Program-made: the position numbers and the translations under genes
NCBI GenBank assembly: GCA_025603075.1
Contig: MU626348.1
Coordinates: forward strand, 2,652 to 66,651
Direction of reading: 5' to 3'
Origin: Neoconidiobolus thromboides FSU 785
Taxonomy: Eukaryota > Entomophthoromycota > Entomophthoromycetes > Entomophthorales > Neoconidiobolaceae
DNA: 64,000 bases
Part shown: positions 1 to 10,608 of the stretch, in pieces
Numbering within the stretch: position 1 is the first letter of the stretch
Layout of the letters: the number at the start of each line of letters is the position of its first letter
Notes under the pieces: generated by a model
Told to the model about the DNA's origin: nothing
Databases searched by the model: none
Seen by the model: the letters and a program-made list of their open reading frames with translations, nothing else

Positions 1-111
1 TGTAAAACTAACACTTTAGAAGATCCTAATTGTTCTTTATCTAATGAACCTTTCTTACTTATTTCCGACCACTTACTTTACTATAATGGTATATTAGGAG
101 GATTGTGTTAG
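1..111 (+). CDS. class 3 lipase, C-terminal end only (cut by window edge)
   Basis: Frame 1 is open from the first base to TAG at 109-111 and gives 36 residues. They match the end of the lipase at 21694-22692: a Cys, LEDP, Cys, S-EPFL, a DHL with the presumed catalytic His, and a final GGLC. The gene is therefore an N-terminally truncated secreted class 3 (Rhizomucor miehei-type) lipase whose body lies left of the window. It converges on the lipase at 174-1169 with only 62 bases between the stop codons, so the 3' UTRs must be very short or overlap. The tail is closer to the 21.7 kb paralog than to its immediate neighbour. Confidence 0.85.
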   Translation, partial: CKTNTLEDPNCSLSNEPFLLISDHLLYYNGILGGLC

Positions 112-173
112 GCAAATAAACATTTTGAGATTTAAAAAAATCGTAATTTATTAAAAAGTTTTTATTATTTATT

Positions 174-1169
174 TTAACAGCCAGAACCCATTTCATTTCC
201 AAAATATTTCAAATGATCACCAGCAGATAAGAAAAATAACTGAGATACCGAACAACTTTTATCCTCAAGTTCATTTGTTTTACAGACAGTAATTTTATCA
301 TCCCATAAATAAATTTCGTTATTGATATGATGATATAATGTCGCCCTTGCTGGATTATGCGGAACGATATCTCTTTTATTCACTACTCTAGCAACGGTTA
401 GCGTTTGAGTATCAAACCATTCGGCGAATTCTTTACTTCCAACTCTAGGCTGTCCATAAGTGTATAACTCTATATTATCCCAACTTAAATTAAATTTGTC
501 ACGTATTTCAATAGCAGCTAAGTTAGCAATGGCTCCGCCTAATGAATGTCCAGTGACAATAAGTTTATATTCTGGATGCGCATTTAATAATTTTTCAAGT
601 TGGGGATTAAAAGAGTTTTGTAAAGCATGAAGAGCATCCAAAAAACCACCATGGACATGAAATTTAACTGGCGAGCCTTGATTTGGAATACTATACTCTT
701 GTTGAAATATACCGATATTACTAAGCCAATTTTGTATATTGGCTGAACCACGAAACGATATAATAATTTGCTTTTTGAGATCATCTAGTGCCAAATAACC
801 TCTCCCTCCTTTATCAGCTTCCTCAAAGATATGTACAAGCTTGACATCACCACCTAATTTTTGACAATGGTTACATTTCCATTGACTTAGATTCTCATGA
901 GAACAATAAGCAGCTCCAGCAAGTAGAGTTATCCTTTTTGCTTCTTCAACGCTGGCAGCCTTTAAATTAGTGGTAACAGCAGAGCGAAAGCTTCTACTGA
1001 TTGATTTATCAATAGGTTTATCTTTTAATTCCTCTAAACCTTGAACAAAATTTGATAAATATTGGTCATTTTGAGTAGTTGGTAAATACTCAGAACCTTT
1101 TTTGCCTTGAGTATATTGACCAGCAATACATTGAAGTAATAAAAATGATAAAGTAAGAAGTTTGTACAT
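174..1169 (-). CDS. secreted class 3 lipase (alpha/beta hydrolase)
   Basis: Single exon, 331 residues. Residues 1-17 form a signal peptide (MYKLL then a Leu-rich core). The class 3 lipase core follows: FRGS at 139-142, the region expected to carry the oxyanion residue; nucleophile elbow GHSLGG at 207-212 with Ser209; RDIVPH with presumed catalytic Asp267; and GDHL near the C terminus with presumed His319. Cys89, 99, 102, 296, 306 and 331 recur in the paralog at 21694-22692 and probably form disulfides. The family hydrolyses acylglycerols; a secreted member in a fungus of this type would act on external lipids. A TATA-like box lies 45 bases upstream of the ATG. It appears intact. Confidence 0.93.
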   Translation of the reverse strand: MYKLLTLSFLLLQCIAGQYTQGKKGSEYLPTTQNDQYLSNFVQGLEELKDKPIDKSISRSFRSAVTTNLKAASVEEAKRITLLAGAAYCSHENLSQWKCNHCQKLGGDVKLVHIFEEADKGGRGYLALDDLKKQIIISFRGSANIQNWLSNIGIFQQEYSIPNQGSPVKFHVHGGFLDALHALQNSFNPQLEKLLNAHPEYKLIVTGHSLGGAIANLAAIEIRDKFNLSWDNIELYTYGQPRVGSKEFAEWFDTQTLTVARVVNKRDIVPHNPARATLYHHINNEIYLWDDKITVCKTNELEDKSCSVSQLFFLSAGDHLKYFGNEMGSGC

Positions 1170-1213
1170 TTTTTCAAAAAATATAGTTTAAGTGCTAATC
1201 AGTAAATCGCTTT

Positions 1214-1221
1214 CTTTTATA
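1214..1221 (-). promoter_or_regulatory. TATA-like box of lipase gene
   Basis: Reads TATAAAAG on the minus strand, 45 bases upstream of the lipase ATG. Other secreted-protein genes in the window have a similar box 34-45 bases before the ATG. Confidence 0.45.
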
Positions 1222-1776
1222 AAGTCGCTGTTCCAATTATGAAATATATTAAAATTATTATATCGATGTTTTTAGAGTAACTTTACTTTTTTGAGCGTTT
1301 ATATTATATTTGCTTTTAATTTTTCGTAGTATATTTATAACTGTAAATACCATATTTGTATGTTATTTCATACATTTTTAATTAACTTCTTAACCAATAA
1401 CTAAAACTTTTCTATAAAATAGGATTTATAAAATGAGTGAAAAAATTAAGAATGTTTAAATAGTTTAAAACTTTATCTTAACAAGCAGCTATTTATAATT
1501 CTTAGTTTATCTGATTATTAAATAAAAATTAACACTTTATTTCTTACATGTGGTAATAAGAGAACAAACGATGTTAAAGTACTAGGACCAAGAAATGAAA
1601 AACTAATATTATTTTTGGTTTTTTATCTATTTTGATTTTTATAAATTAGTAAATTCAAAACAACTTAGTATTTCTAATATCAATTATCTTTGAAAATAAA
1701 ACATCTAGTTAAGATTTCTATTTTAAAATTTCAAAACAATGAATTCAACTTATCTCTAAACTAAACACAACGATAT

Positions 1777-1874
1777 GGGGATGTATTTTTTCGTTTAAGA
1801 ATTTTACTAAGAATTTTTCTATTCAAATAGCGCTTAAAAAATGGAAAAGTAATGGAATCAAAAAAAACATCCCC
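1777..1874 (+). mobile_element. MITE copy 1 (GGGGATGT family)
   Basis: 98 bp, starts GGGGATGT and ends ACATCCCC. Flanks are ATAT (left) and GTAT (right), a 4-bp duplication with one change. Plus orientation means this strand carries the internal block ACTAACAATCTTTCCACT (here diverged), followed by a GCGCTT palindrome region. It is too short to encode a transposase, so it is a non-autonomous inverted-repeat element. Family evidence is in the findings. Confidence 0.85.
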
Positions 1875-2011
1875 GTATAGTTAATTTGAAGCTAGAAAAT
1901 TATATCAAATAACGTTTATTTGATATACTTAATAAAGAAAAGTAAGTATTTTAGTTTATTAATTATTTTACTTAAAACCAAAGAAAATTTACAGAATCAA
2001 AAGCAATATAT

Positions 2012-2109
2012 GGGGATGTGTTTTTTTGTTTGAGAATTTTGCTAACAATCTTTCCACTCAAATAGCACTTAAAAAGAGAAAAAGTAATGAAGTCAAAAAA
2101 AACATCCCT
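2012..2109 (+). mobile_element. MITE copy 2
   Basis: 98 bp; GGGGATGTG at the left end, ACATCCCT at the right; flanked by ATAT on both sides. Confidence 0.88.
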
Positions 2110-2432
2110 ATATATTAGACTAAATTGTACTAATAATAGTATTGTGCTTAAAAATGGTAATTAGATACATGGTTAATAAATAATGTATTTAACTGGGATC
2201 TAAATATGCAATAAAAATTTTAATAAAACATTACATCTAATATATGTCCTATAGCTTATTGTATTAAATAAATTTATCAAAATATAACTTACTGATATAT
2301 TAGATTAATGTAATCCGCTTAATCAAATAAAACATTCATATTGAAAACACGATATCAAATAGTCTTTTATATCAACTATTTATTATAATTTAAAAAATAA
2401 GTAGAAACAAATTATCAATGAATAAACTAATA

Positions 2433-3970
2433 TCATCTTAGTTCCTCTGAAATAAGAGAATATTTTGCTAGTCTGTCATTGAGACTAATACTTTTGTCAT
2501 CCATTGCTTTTAATTTCAATTGGATTTCTGCTATCTTATCATCAAAATTTTGAATTGAAGTTTGGTAAGGGAGAATACTATTTTCTAAATTGGACTTTTC
2601 AATTTCAAGTTGATCGCTTATATCATCTAAGCTTGGAATTGGCATTGCTTTAATATTATGTTGTTTAGATTTTAATTTTGCTTCTTGAATTTCTTTTAGT
2701 TTTTGTTTAATCTTTAAAAAATATAAATTTCTTGTTATTAATTTTATAATATAATTTACCTTAGGATCTCCAATTGCTCGATTTAAATGCATCATTTCGA
2801 ATTCTGTAAACTCCAAATCATCATTATCATTAAAATCCCTATAAAAATATTACTTAATTGATAATGACGAGATATTTGAATTACATTTCTTGGATCGCCT
2901 GACTAATTTCCTTCTTTTCTTCTTTCAACAATGCTTCTTTCATGTCCCCTTTTCGAAGTTTAATATTTGGACCTAATATAGATTCCAATTCTATAATAAA
3001 ATTAGAAATTATCTAAAACTTGTAGCTATAATACCTTCTGCTCCATCCCCAAATTCATCTTCCTCTCTTACTAATCCAGATTTTAGCTCTTTGTGAATAT
3101 CATTATTATCCTTAAAAGTTATAGTTTAAACAAGTTAGGCATTTAAAATATTTACCTCCTCTAAACCTATAAATTCCTTAGTTAAAAATGGGTCCTCCTC
3201 TTCTTCGTCTATAACCTCTGTCCTTTTTTTTTCCCTTTGTCTCTTAGCTAATAACACTTCGTTTTGATCAGGTATAAAAGTTTCTAAAAAGATAAATAAA
3301 AGGATAATTTTAAATACTATTCAATTACCTTTAAATTCAGAGAAGTCTTCGAGTTCATTGATTCTATTTAAATTTTTAATTGCTTCGTTATTAAGTTCAT
3401 TCTGTTCTTGTTTCAACTTTTCTAAGTTTTCAAGTGAGTAGCTATTTTCGACAATGTGATTATCAGCTTTGCTATTAAAAATTAAAATTTAGCTTAATTA
3501 TTTTAAAAGAGGATTTACTCTTCCAATCCCTCTAATTGACCAAAGTAAAGTTTCTTTATATTTCTACTATTTTTGCTTTTCTTTTGTTGAAATTCTGGCT
3601 CTGCTGTTTCTTCCTAATAAAATTAATAAATTTACTTGATTCAACTAGAAAATTATTTTACATCTTCAAAACTAAAAACAGTCTTCGTTTTGTCTTTTTG
3701 TCTTTTTTTTGAATCTAAAATAATTAATCAATCTTTTATTAATAAAGTTAAATTACTGCTGTCAATTTGATCAATCTTTACATTATTGATTTCTATTGTT
3801 AAATCTTCAAATTTCTCCCTTGTGATTGCATCCTCTGCTTCTATTTCTATATCATTTTTTGACTCTTTAATTTCATTTAGTTCACCATTAGATTCCTCTT
3901 TCTTTAGAGTATCTATGTCTACCGACTTTTTTCTTATATTCGTTCGATTTATTGCCCTTTTTTTAAACAT
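2433..3970 (-). CDS. Ntr2/PAXBP1(GCFC)-like spliceosome factor, 8 exons
   Basis: Splicing the minus strand at GT...AG gives exons 3970-3757, 3714-3662, 3613-3519, 3471-3329, 3283-3156, 3110-3035, 2990-2885 and 2838-2433. These keep one frame for 406 residues. The protein starts MFKKRAINRTNIRKK, like the basic MFRK-x-R-x-NVRKR start of PAXBP1/GCFC proteins. It has a Lys/Glu-rich low-complexity body, an EEDPFLTKEF-IGLEE acidic stretch, a DLEFTEFEMMHL-RA segment resembling the EWE-EQIRK motif of the Ntr2/GCFC family, and a C-terminal coiled coil. Members of that family work in lariat-spliceosome disassembly. The assignment rests on the N terminus and layout, so it is moderate. It is divergent from MED27, with 167 bases between start codons. 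Confidence 0.55.
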
Positions 3971-4137
3971 GATGCTAAAAGTAAAATTGGATAGTTTTAG
4001 ATATTAAGAAAAATTAAAAAAAGTTTTTAATTCGTTAAATACAACTATTTTGAAAACGTAGTTGCTTTATTTCAAATCAATTTATTTCATCTTTAGCCAA
4101 AAAATTTGTTGATTTGTCTTTAAGAGAATACGGCGTA

Positions 4138-4932
4138 ATGGATATAGATTTAAATAAACACCATGGTAGTGATAACGATGATGACAAAAAATCACACAAT
4201 CAAGAAAATATGGATGATGATATAAAAATGGAACCTAAGCCTGTTAAGGTGATATCAGGTGCTGCTAAGCTATTAAGATTTAAACAAGTGTTTACAAAAG
4301 TAGGTTTATTTAAAAATTCGCTAATATCCAAATAATGATTTAAATTAAGTTACAACAAACACGTCAATCTTTCGCCAATTGTGTTGCAGCAGTTACGTCA
4401 TTTGAAAACTCAAATAGAAATGGTAAACTTATAAACAATATTAACAAATGGCTTATTATTTGATTAGATGCTAGAGATTTAAAATTAAAAGTTAGAGAGA
4501 CCAAAGCCGATTTAAAAGAGTTTAAAAAATTATGTAAACAAAATTCAGGTAAAAAATTTATATTCTAAATATATCGATTTTAATATTATATAATAGAACT
4601 TGTTGCAGAAAGCGAGACGAATTATAACCCACATGGATCTTTATTTATCGGAATTAAGAGGAAGATGTAAGGATTCTTGCACACTTTTCACTTTGAAGTA
4701 ATATTATTTTTAGACCTTCTCAAGATGAATTTTCCCAAGCTCCATTAAAAGTATATAGAGATGTAGATGAGATTCTAAAAGAAAGTGATAATAACCACTC
4801 TACATTGTAACTATATTAGTATAACTTTATATGTTTTTTTAAAGCTTTAGGGATACGACTTTAATGCACATTAAAGAAAAAGTAAAATTGGCTAAGATCC
4901 TTGAGAAAAGCGTGAAGGAGGAAAGAAAGTAT

Positions 4933-4995
<63 letters not shown>

Positions 4996-5693
4996 TTTGT
5001 TTATTTATTCAATTTTTACCAGGCCACTTTCCGATTTAAATAGAATTATCGAATCATTTACTAGAAAACATCGAGACTTAGAAATCCCAGCTGGTGCTGT
5101 ATTAGCTAGCGACAATATTTCACAAACTTACCAATCCATTGATGTAAATAGTTTAAATAATTATATATATATTATAATCAAAAATTTTAGTTTACTATTA
5201 TTGGAATATTAAAAGCAGTAATTTTATTAAAAGATGTTCCAGGCGTACGTCGCCAAATTTTAAAGATAACTTTCTTTAAACAATTCGAATCTGTAATCAT
5301 TTTCGTATTAAATTTGTATCATATTAATTTTTTAGGCTGGGGAAGAAAATGCTTCGGATATGCTACTGTTTCAACAAATGACTAGATTGGCTATTCACCA
5401 AGCTCCTTACCCTATTAACGTTCCCACCACATTTTCACCAGTTTATTCGGATCCATTACCCTATTTATTTGTATGTTTTTATTTTATTTTGTCTTATGCT
5501 AGATGGTAACTGAATTAATAATTAGGAATACCTCCGTAGCTTCTCTGACCTTTATGAGGCTCCTTGTACTGAATGCAAAAAAGTTTTGAGATTTTTTCCA
5601 GGACCCCAGCCTTCCTTTTTCCCACCCTTCGTTAGGGTTTATAATAGAGAAGATGACATCTTCCTTCCTTATCATCCTGCTTGCTGCAAATAA
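4138..5693 (+). CDS. MED27: Mediator complex subunit 27, 10 exons
   Basis: Exons 4138-4299, 4350-4422, 4468-4548, 4597-4666, 4714-4806, 4851-4928, 5023-5143, 5191-5292, 5336-5470 and 5526-5693 join in frame to 360 residues ending CCK. An N-terminal helical region with LQQTRQSFANC and Lys/Glu-rich coiled coils precedes the diagnostic C terminus: EAPC-x2-C-KKVL, a Pro-rich stretch, then YHPACC. This is the Cys-Cys-His-Cys zinc-binding end of Med27, a tail/head-linking subunit of the RNA polymerase II Mediator. The first ATG in this frame is 4138; upstream sequence has only TTG. Intron 6 is almost entirely an ATTT microsatellite. The first donor could alternatively lie 12 bases earlier without changing frame. 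Confidence 0.85.
4931..5016 (+). repeat. MED27: ATTT tetranucleotide microsatellite in MED27 intron 6
   Basis: About twenty near-perfect repeats of TTTA/ATTT fill almost the whole intron (4929-5022) between the donor GTATTT and the acceptor TTACCAG. One GTTT interruption is near the right end. Confidence 0.95.
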
Positions 5694-5981
5694 TCTCCAT
5701 TCTAGCCTCTAGTATTTTAGTTTGCATCAATGAAATATTTAATTTATCAAATTTTATAACTATTTTTATTTTGTAGATTATTGAAATCCTATATTTGCTA
5801 ACAACAAAATTGACTATTATAAATTATCCTATCTTCAATCTAAATGCTTGTAAACTTGCTAATTAGCTAAAAATGGTAAATGAAAAAATCTGATCCAAAA
5901 TCATACATAATCCCATAATAACAAGCCCTCAAATAGAGTAACTATTATAGAGCAGAAACAAAGTTATTCATAAAGTTTGAA

Positions 5982-8339
5982 ATGAGTGGACAAAACGTTC
6001 AAGTTCATCGCTGTCAGTTTACTGATTTAAAAAGTGGGAGTATATCAGCAATAGCTATTAACAATGAGCAAAAAAAGTTAGCTTGCGCGAGAGAAGATGG
6101 TAGTATAGAAATTTACAGTTTAGGCAAAAAGAATTATTTAGAAAAAGTAATAATTTTTTTTAAGATTTGATATAGATTAATGTCTTATTAGAGGATACCT
6201 GGACAAAGTCAACACCCCATTACAAAATTAGAGTTTTATTTCGATGATGAATTAAGGTTAATCTCAACAACTTTAACTGGGTTAGTAGTAGAATATTCAT
6301 TAAAAGAATTAAGAGTCAAAAGATACATTTATTCTGAAGGAAGCGCAGTTTGGTGCAGCAAAATATATAAAGAAAAAATGGCTATCGGATGTGAAGATGG
6401 GAGCATTAAAATTATTGACTTGGAAAATGGGTTAGAAATAGTGAAAAGTTTTCAGATAAGATTGCGTACTAAATTTATATTTTAAAATGAACACAAGTTT
6501 ATTTATTTTTAGGTAGGATATTATCTATTGATTGGTCTAAAGATGGAAGCTTCTTGTTTGTGGGTAACGATGCTAACACAATTGAAAAAGTCGACTCAAA
6601 TAACGGTAAATACCTTCTTTTTACCAATTGAAATATTATAACATTTGTAGGTAATATAATGTTAAGTATGAAGGTAGAAATAGGAATCAAATTTAAAGAA
6701 AGTTATGTTTGGTGTCTTTCAATGCTAAAGTAAAATATTGAACTTAAATAATTAATGATTAAACTAATTATTTAGTGATAATATGCTAGCAAGTGGTGAT
6801 TCTAAAGGGAATGTGACAATTTTTGAAACTGATTTTGGTACTGTTTTGAATACTTTTCGTTGTCATGAATCTGATGTATTATGCTTAACTAGTAATAAAG
6901 TAAGTAGTAGATGCTCTAATTTAACCTCTATTAATGTTTTTAGAATGGAACAGAGCTTTATTCAGCTGGTGTGGATTCTAAGATCAATAAATTTATTTGT
7001 AATAGAACGAACGGGTTAGCTAATTGGGAAATTCAATCTTATCGTAGATTTCATGACCATGATACTAAGGCATTGGCCATATTTGAAAATGAACAATATC
7101 AGTTATTTTCAGGAGGTAAAAATGGTTCTAATTTAATACTATCATATATTTAATTTTATAGGTTTGGATATGAAATTATCATACGTTAATTTAAATAGTT
7201 TTTCATTTACAAAATATCACTCATTTAATCATTTTTCATTCCCTGGCCCGATTCAATTAACTAAAAATGGATTAGTAGCATCAATGTACTCTGACCACAT
7301 TAAAATTTGGAAATTAGGAAAAGGTATGGTTTAATTTAATGACATGTTATTTTAATTTTAATATTTGTTTACAAAGCCAATAATAGTAATACCAATAATA
7401 AAGTGGTAGGCGAAGTATTACCACTAGAAGAAGATTATGAAGAGAAAGTTGACTTTTATGTTGAAGTAATATTATTAAATATAATTTAGGAATTTCTCAT
7501 TTTTCTATAATTAGGGGTATCATAATATATTGACTTATGCTATATCAAATAATGGTAAATATATAGCAATATCAGATGTTAGTAACATGAGATTATGTGA
7601 AATAGTTGAAGAAAACAACCAATTAAAAATTAATAAAGTAGAAGCTTTCCCACCAAAAGCATACTTTTCACAAGTCCAAAAAGGATATTCCAGCCCAAAA
7701 TTGATGATATTGTCCAATAATGAACTTATATTATGCAATTTAAAAGACGAAATATTTTTATTTAGATTAAATAATCTAAATAAATTTATTAAAATCCCAA
7801 ATAAGCAAACTAATATAACTCGTATGTTATTATCAGATAATAATAATTTATTAGTTATAGTGAATGAAGATCGAAACATAAATGTTTATGATATTAATAA
7901 GAATGAATTGATTTTTACACATGAGGAAACAGACCCAATTAGTTCTCTATTGTTTATAAATAATGAGCTTATCATATGTAGCCATAACTGGCAAACAAAA
8001 ACAATTGATGTTAAACAAGGAGCATTATCCACTGAACAATATATTAATCCCAGCATTAGTATTGTTGGTCATAATGAACGATTAAATATACCTCAATTAT
8101 CAAAATTACCTAATAACAAAGGTGTTTTAATTTATGACTCCAACAATTATTGTACGTTATCGAAAAAGGATAATCCTAAACTCACTAGATTTAACTTTGA
8201 GCCATTAACCTTTGCAGGCTTCTTCAATAACCAATTAGTTGTTGTTGAACCGATTTACAAAAATATATTCTCAAGCTTACCGCCAGCATTTAAATCTAAA
8301 GTTTATGCTGGAGATCAGAAAAAGAGAGTTAGAGTTTAA
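5982..8339 (+). CDS. UTP4: U3 snoRNP (t-UTP) WD-repeat protein Utp4/Cirhin, 9 exons
   Basis: Exons 5982-6146, 6192-6465, 6513-6605, 6651-6729, 6776-6899, 6944-7115, 7162-7323, 7377-7465 and 7515-8339 join in frame to 660 residues. The start MSG-QNVQVHRCQF-D matches the VHRC-F opening of Utp4. Repeated blades follow (REDGSIEIY, CEDGSIKII, GDSKGNVTIFE, SAGVDSKI), as expected for a tandem beta-propeller. The C terminus FNNQLVVVE...LPPAFKSKVYAGD matches the LVVVE...LPP-F--K end of the family. Utp4 belongs to the t-UTP subcomplex of the small-subunit processome, acting in the nucleolus in pre-rRNA transcription and early processing. The length is slightly short for the family but complete. Confidence 0.9.
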
Positions 8340-9594
8340 ATTTAAAATAAATTTTATAGAGATAATTTTATATTTATTCTTTTTTTAATTTCGATCATTC
8401 ATCAAATTTATTAAAGTAACTATGTATCTATTACTATTTTACTTAAATTTATAATATTAGTTGAATTTCTATAAAAATATGTACAATAAACAAATATTGT
8501 TAAATTAGATCAATTCCGAACCTTACTGTTTGAATTGAAAAACAAATTCAATTCCTATAAAACATTAATATTAATATGCTCCATTTAATTATCTATAAAC
8601 TAATCAAGTCATTTGATTCTAGAATATATTAATGATTAAATTCAATATCAATTTACTGATAAAAAGAGTTGTTAATTTTTTATATAGAACTATTCTTAGC
8701 CTTATACTTTTCTCAAAATGGCAATGAGTTCTGAGATTTTGAAATGAAATTTCATCAAATTTTTTTTCCTAAATAATTGTTTAATTTGTAAAAATGAATA
8801 AAAAACTCTGCTGCATTTATGAATTAGCATCGTCTAGAACCTAAAATAATTAATAGGACTCTTCATATCAATTCCTCATACCATTAATAATAAAATTACA
8901 AAATATCAACTGGATTAATAAATAGATCTTAAGTATTCTATGTTTTCATTTGATAACTTCTTATTCGCTATGAAGTTAATATGGAAATACTCTTTACTTT
9001 TAGGAATAAAAATTCAGTACTTATACCATTACAATATCCAGTTCATATGGTAATTTAGATTGTAGTATGTTAAACCTGTGTTGGTTTATATATGTTATAA
9101 GGATCTCAAATATTTTGAATTAGTCAATATTAGTTACATTTGGTATCTAAAGCTTTTATTTTACTTTTCCAAAACTCTTGATAACTTTATATTAGTTCAA
9201 GCTATCTACCACTCTTTTAGTTCAGAACATGGGGATGTTTTTTTTGATTTTATTACTTTTCCATTTTCAAGCGCTATTTAAGTAGAAAGATTGTTAGTAA
9301 AATTCTTAAACAAAAAAATACGTCTCCACATGTTTAAATAAGATTCAGGGAAGCTTTATAATTCGATACGAAAAAGACATAATCTTAAAAAATTCAAAGA
9401 ATAACTAACAATAAAACCATTCCATTCTATAAAAAAGTAAAAGGAGATTGTAATATCAATAAAACGGCTAAAACGAAGTTTAAATTTTATAAAAAATATA
9501 TATCAAAGTATAACTTAATATAAAAAGTAAAACGACAAATAAAAGTTAAACTCTGGTATTAAATTGTAGATATATTAAATATAGAAAGATGATA
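8340..9594. other. intergenic region between UTP4 and receptor gene
   Basis: AT-rich, no gene seen. It contains MITE copy 3 (9231-9327). Confidence 0.6.
9231..9327 (-). mobile_element. MITE copy 3, TSD ACAT
   Basis: 97 bp, GGGGATGT to CGTCTCC, flanked on both sides by ACAT. Because ACAT is not a palindrome, this copy shows that the flank is a true direct 4-bp duplication rather than part of the inverted repeat. Confidence 0.92.
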
Positions 9595-10608
9595 TCAAGA
9601 AGCCAACCCAATACTTCTAAAAATCGAATTAATAAAATGAAAAAAGTAAGATCTGCAATGTTGGTGAGAAAATAAGACAAAAAACCCAGAAACAATACCA
9701 GACGAGCAAACCAAAGCATTAACCAAAATAGCTGGACCAACATCGTAATCCGGTGCAATAGTAAGATCAAGAATAGTCAAAATAATATCTGGCATAAAAC
9801 AAAGGACATAAGCAAAAGTAGCCCCAAGTAATTTAAAAGTGGTTAATGCACGCTTGAGTTTAAATTTTTCCATAGCAGAAATTGAATCAGGCTCTGGTGA
9901 AGGTATTTGTACTGATTCACAACTTTTAGTTTCTAAATAAACGTTAGATTCTACTCGATTTTGATGATCCATTGATATAGCAATGGATGTTTTCAAGGCT
10001 CGGCGATATGCAGTAGTGACTTTAATATAACAAAAAGTAATAATAACTAAAGATAACATTAATCGAGCTACATAAATAGCAAAGAAAGCATAATAATAAA
10101 TTTGATTTTGTGGTCCTTCATTTTCATTATTCAATACTGGTAAACAAAACATATCAGTGAATGACCATTTATATATACCATAATGTACATTTCCTAATGC
10201 TAATGAGATGGAAGCTATAACTGAAAAACATGCTAAACCATAATAAAAATAAGGATTGATTTCTTTTTGTTTACATATTTTAATGTATCTCATTAAACTT
10301 AATATTGCAACCAATTCGACAGAAGAAGTAAGACATGCCATAGTAATAGTTTCATCTAATGGACACCACCAAATTGGTGCTGGATTCCAACTATCTTTAT
10401 CCATTATAATTACACTGGTACTTGTTAATATAACTCTTAATATATTTGTAGTATATAAAACAATATCCACAACACATATTACTGCTATCAATATTAAATC
10501 ACTGCTAATTAATCGAAGTCCAATACTAACTATACTTCCAACTGTTATATTTAACATTAAACCTAGTAAGGATACTATTAGTAGTGTAATTTGACCAGAA
10601 GACAGCAT
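9595..10608 (-). CDS. rhodopsin-like seven-transmembrane receptor (GPCR family)
   Basis: Single exon, 337 residues with seven hydrophobic spans at about 8-30, 38-63, 88-108, 122-140, 170-195, 256-282 and 292-315. Class A-like signs: a Cys82/Cys155 pair suited to the TM3-EL2 disulfide; SLMRYIKI at the end of TM3 in the DRY position (Met-Arg-Tyr); a third intracellular loop (200-250) with Ser/Pro clusters and basic ends; and a Pro in TM6 (FMPDII). The TM7 NPxxY motif is not visible. It probably signals through a heterotrimeric G protein, but ligand and coupling cannot be read from sequence. A broken relative lies at 19463-20367. Confidence 0.72.
   Translation of the reverse strand: MLSSGQITLLIVSLLGLMLNITVGSIVSIGLRLISSDLILIAVICVVDIVLYTTNILRVILTSTSVIIMDKDSWNPAPIWWCPLDETITMACLTSSVELVAILSLMRYIKICKQKEINPYFYYGLACFSVIASISLALGNVHYGIYKWSFTDMFCLPVLNNENEGPQNQIYYYAFFAIYVARLMLSLVIITFCYIKVTTAYRRALKTSIAISMDHQNRVESNVYLETKSCESVQIPSPEPDSISAMEKFKLKRALTTFKLLGATFAYVLCFMPDIILTILDLTIAPDYDVGPAILVNALVCSSGIVSGFFVLFSHQHCRSYFFHFINSIFRSIGLAS

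Larger units (their letters stand above)
1170..2432. other. intergenic region
   Basis: No gene seen. It holds the TATA-like box of the lipase and two inverted-repeat elements (1777-1874 and 2012-2109). The rest is AT-rich without recognisable structure. Confidence 0.6.

Noticed and set aside
4114-4137. Start of MED27 at a TTG upstream of 4138
   Set aside because: A TTG start is not expected in a eukaryotic nuclear gene; the first in-frame ATG is 4138.
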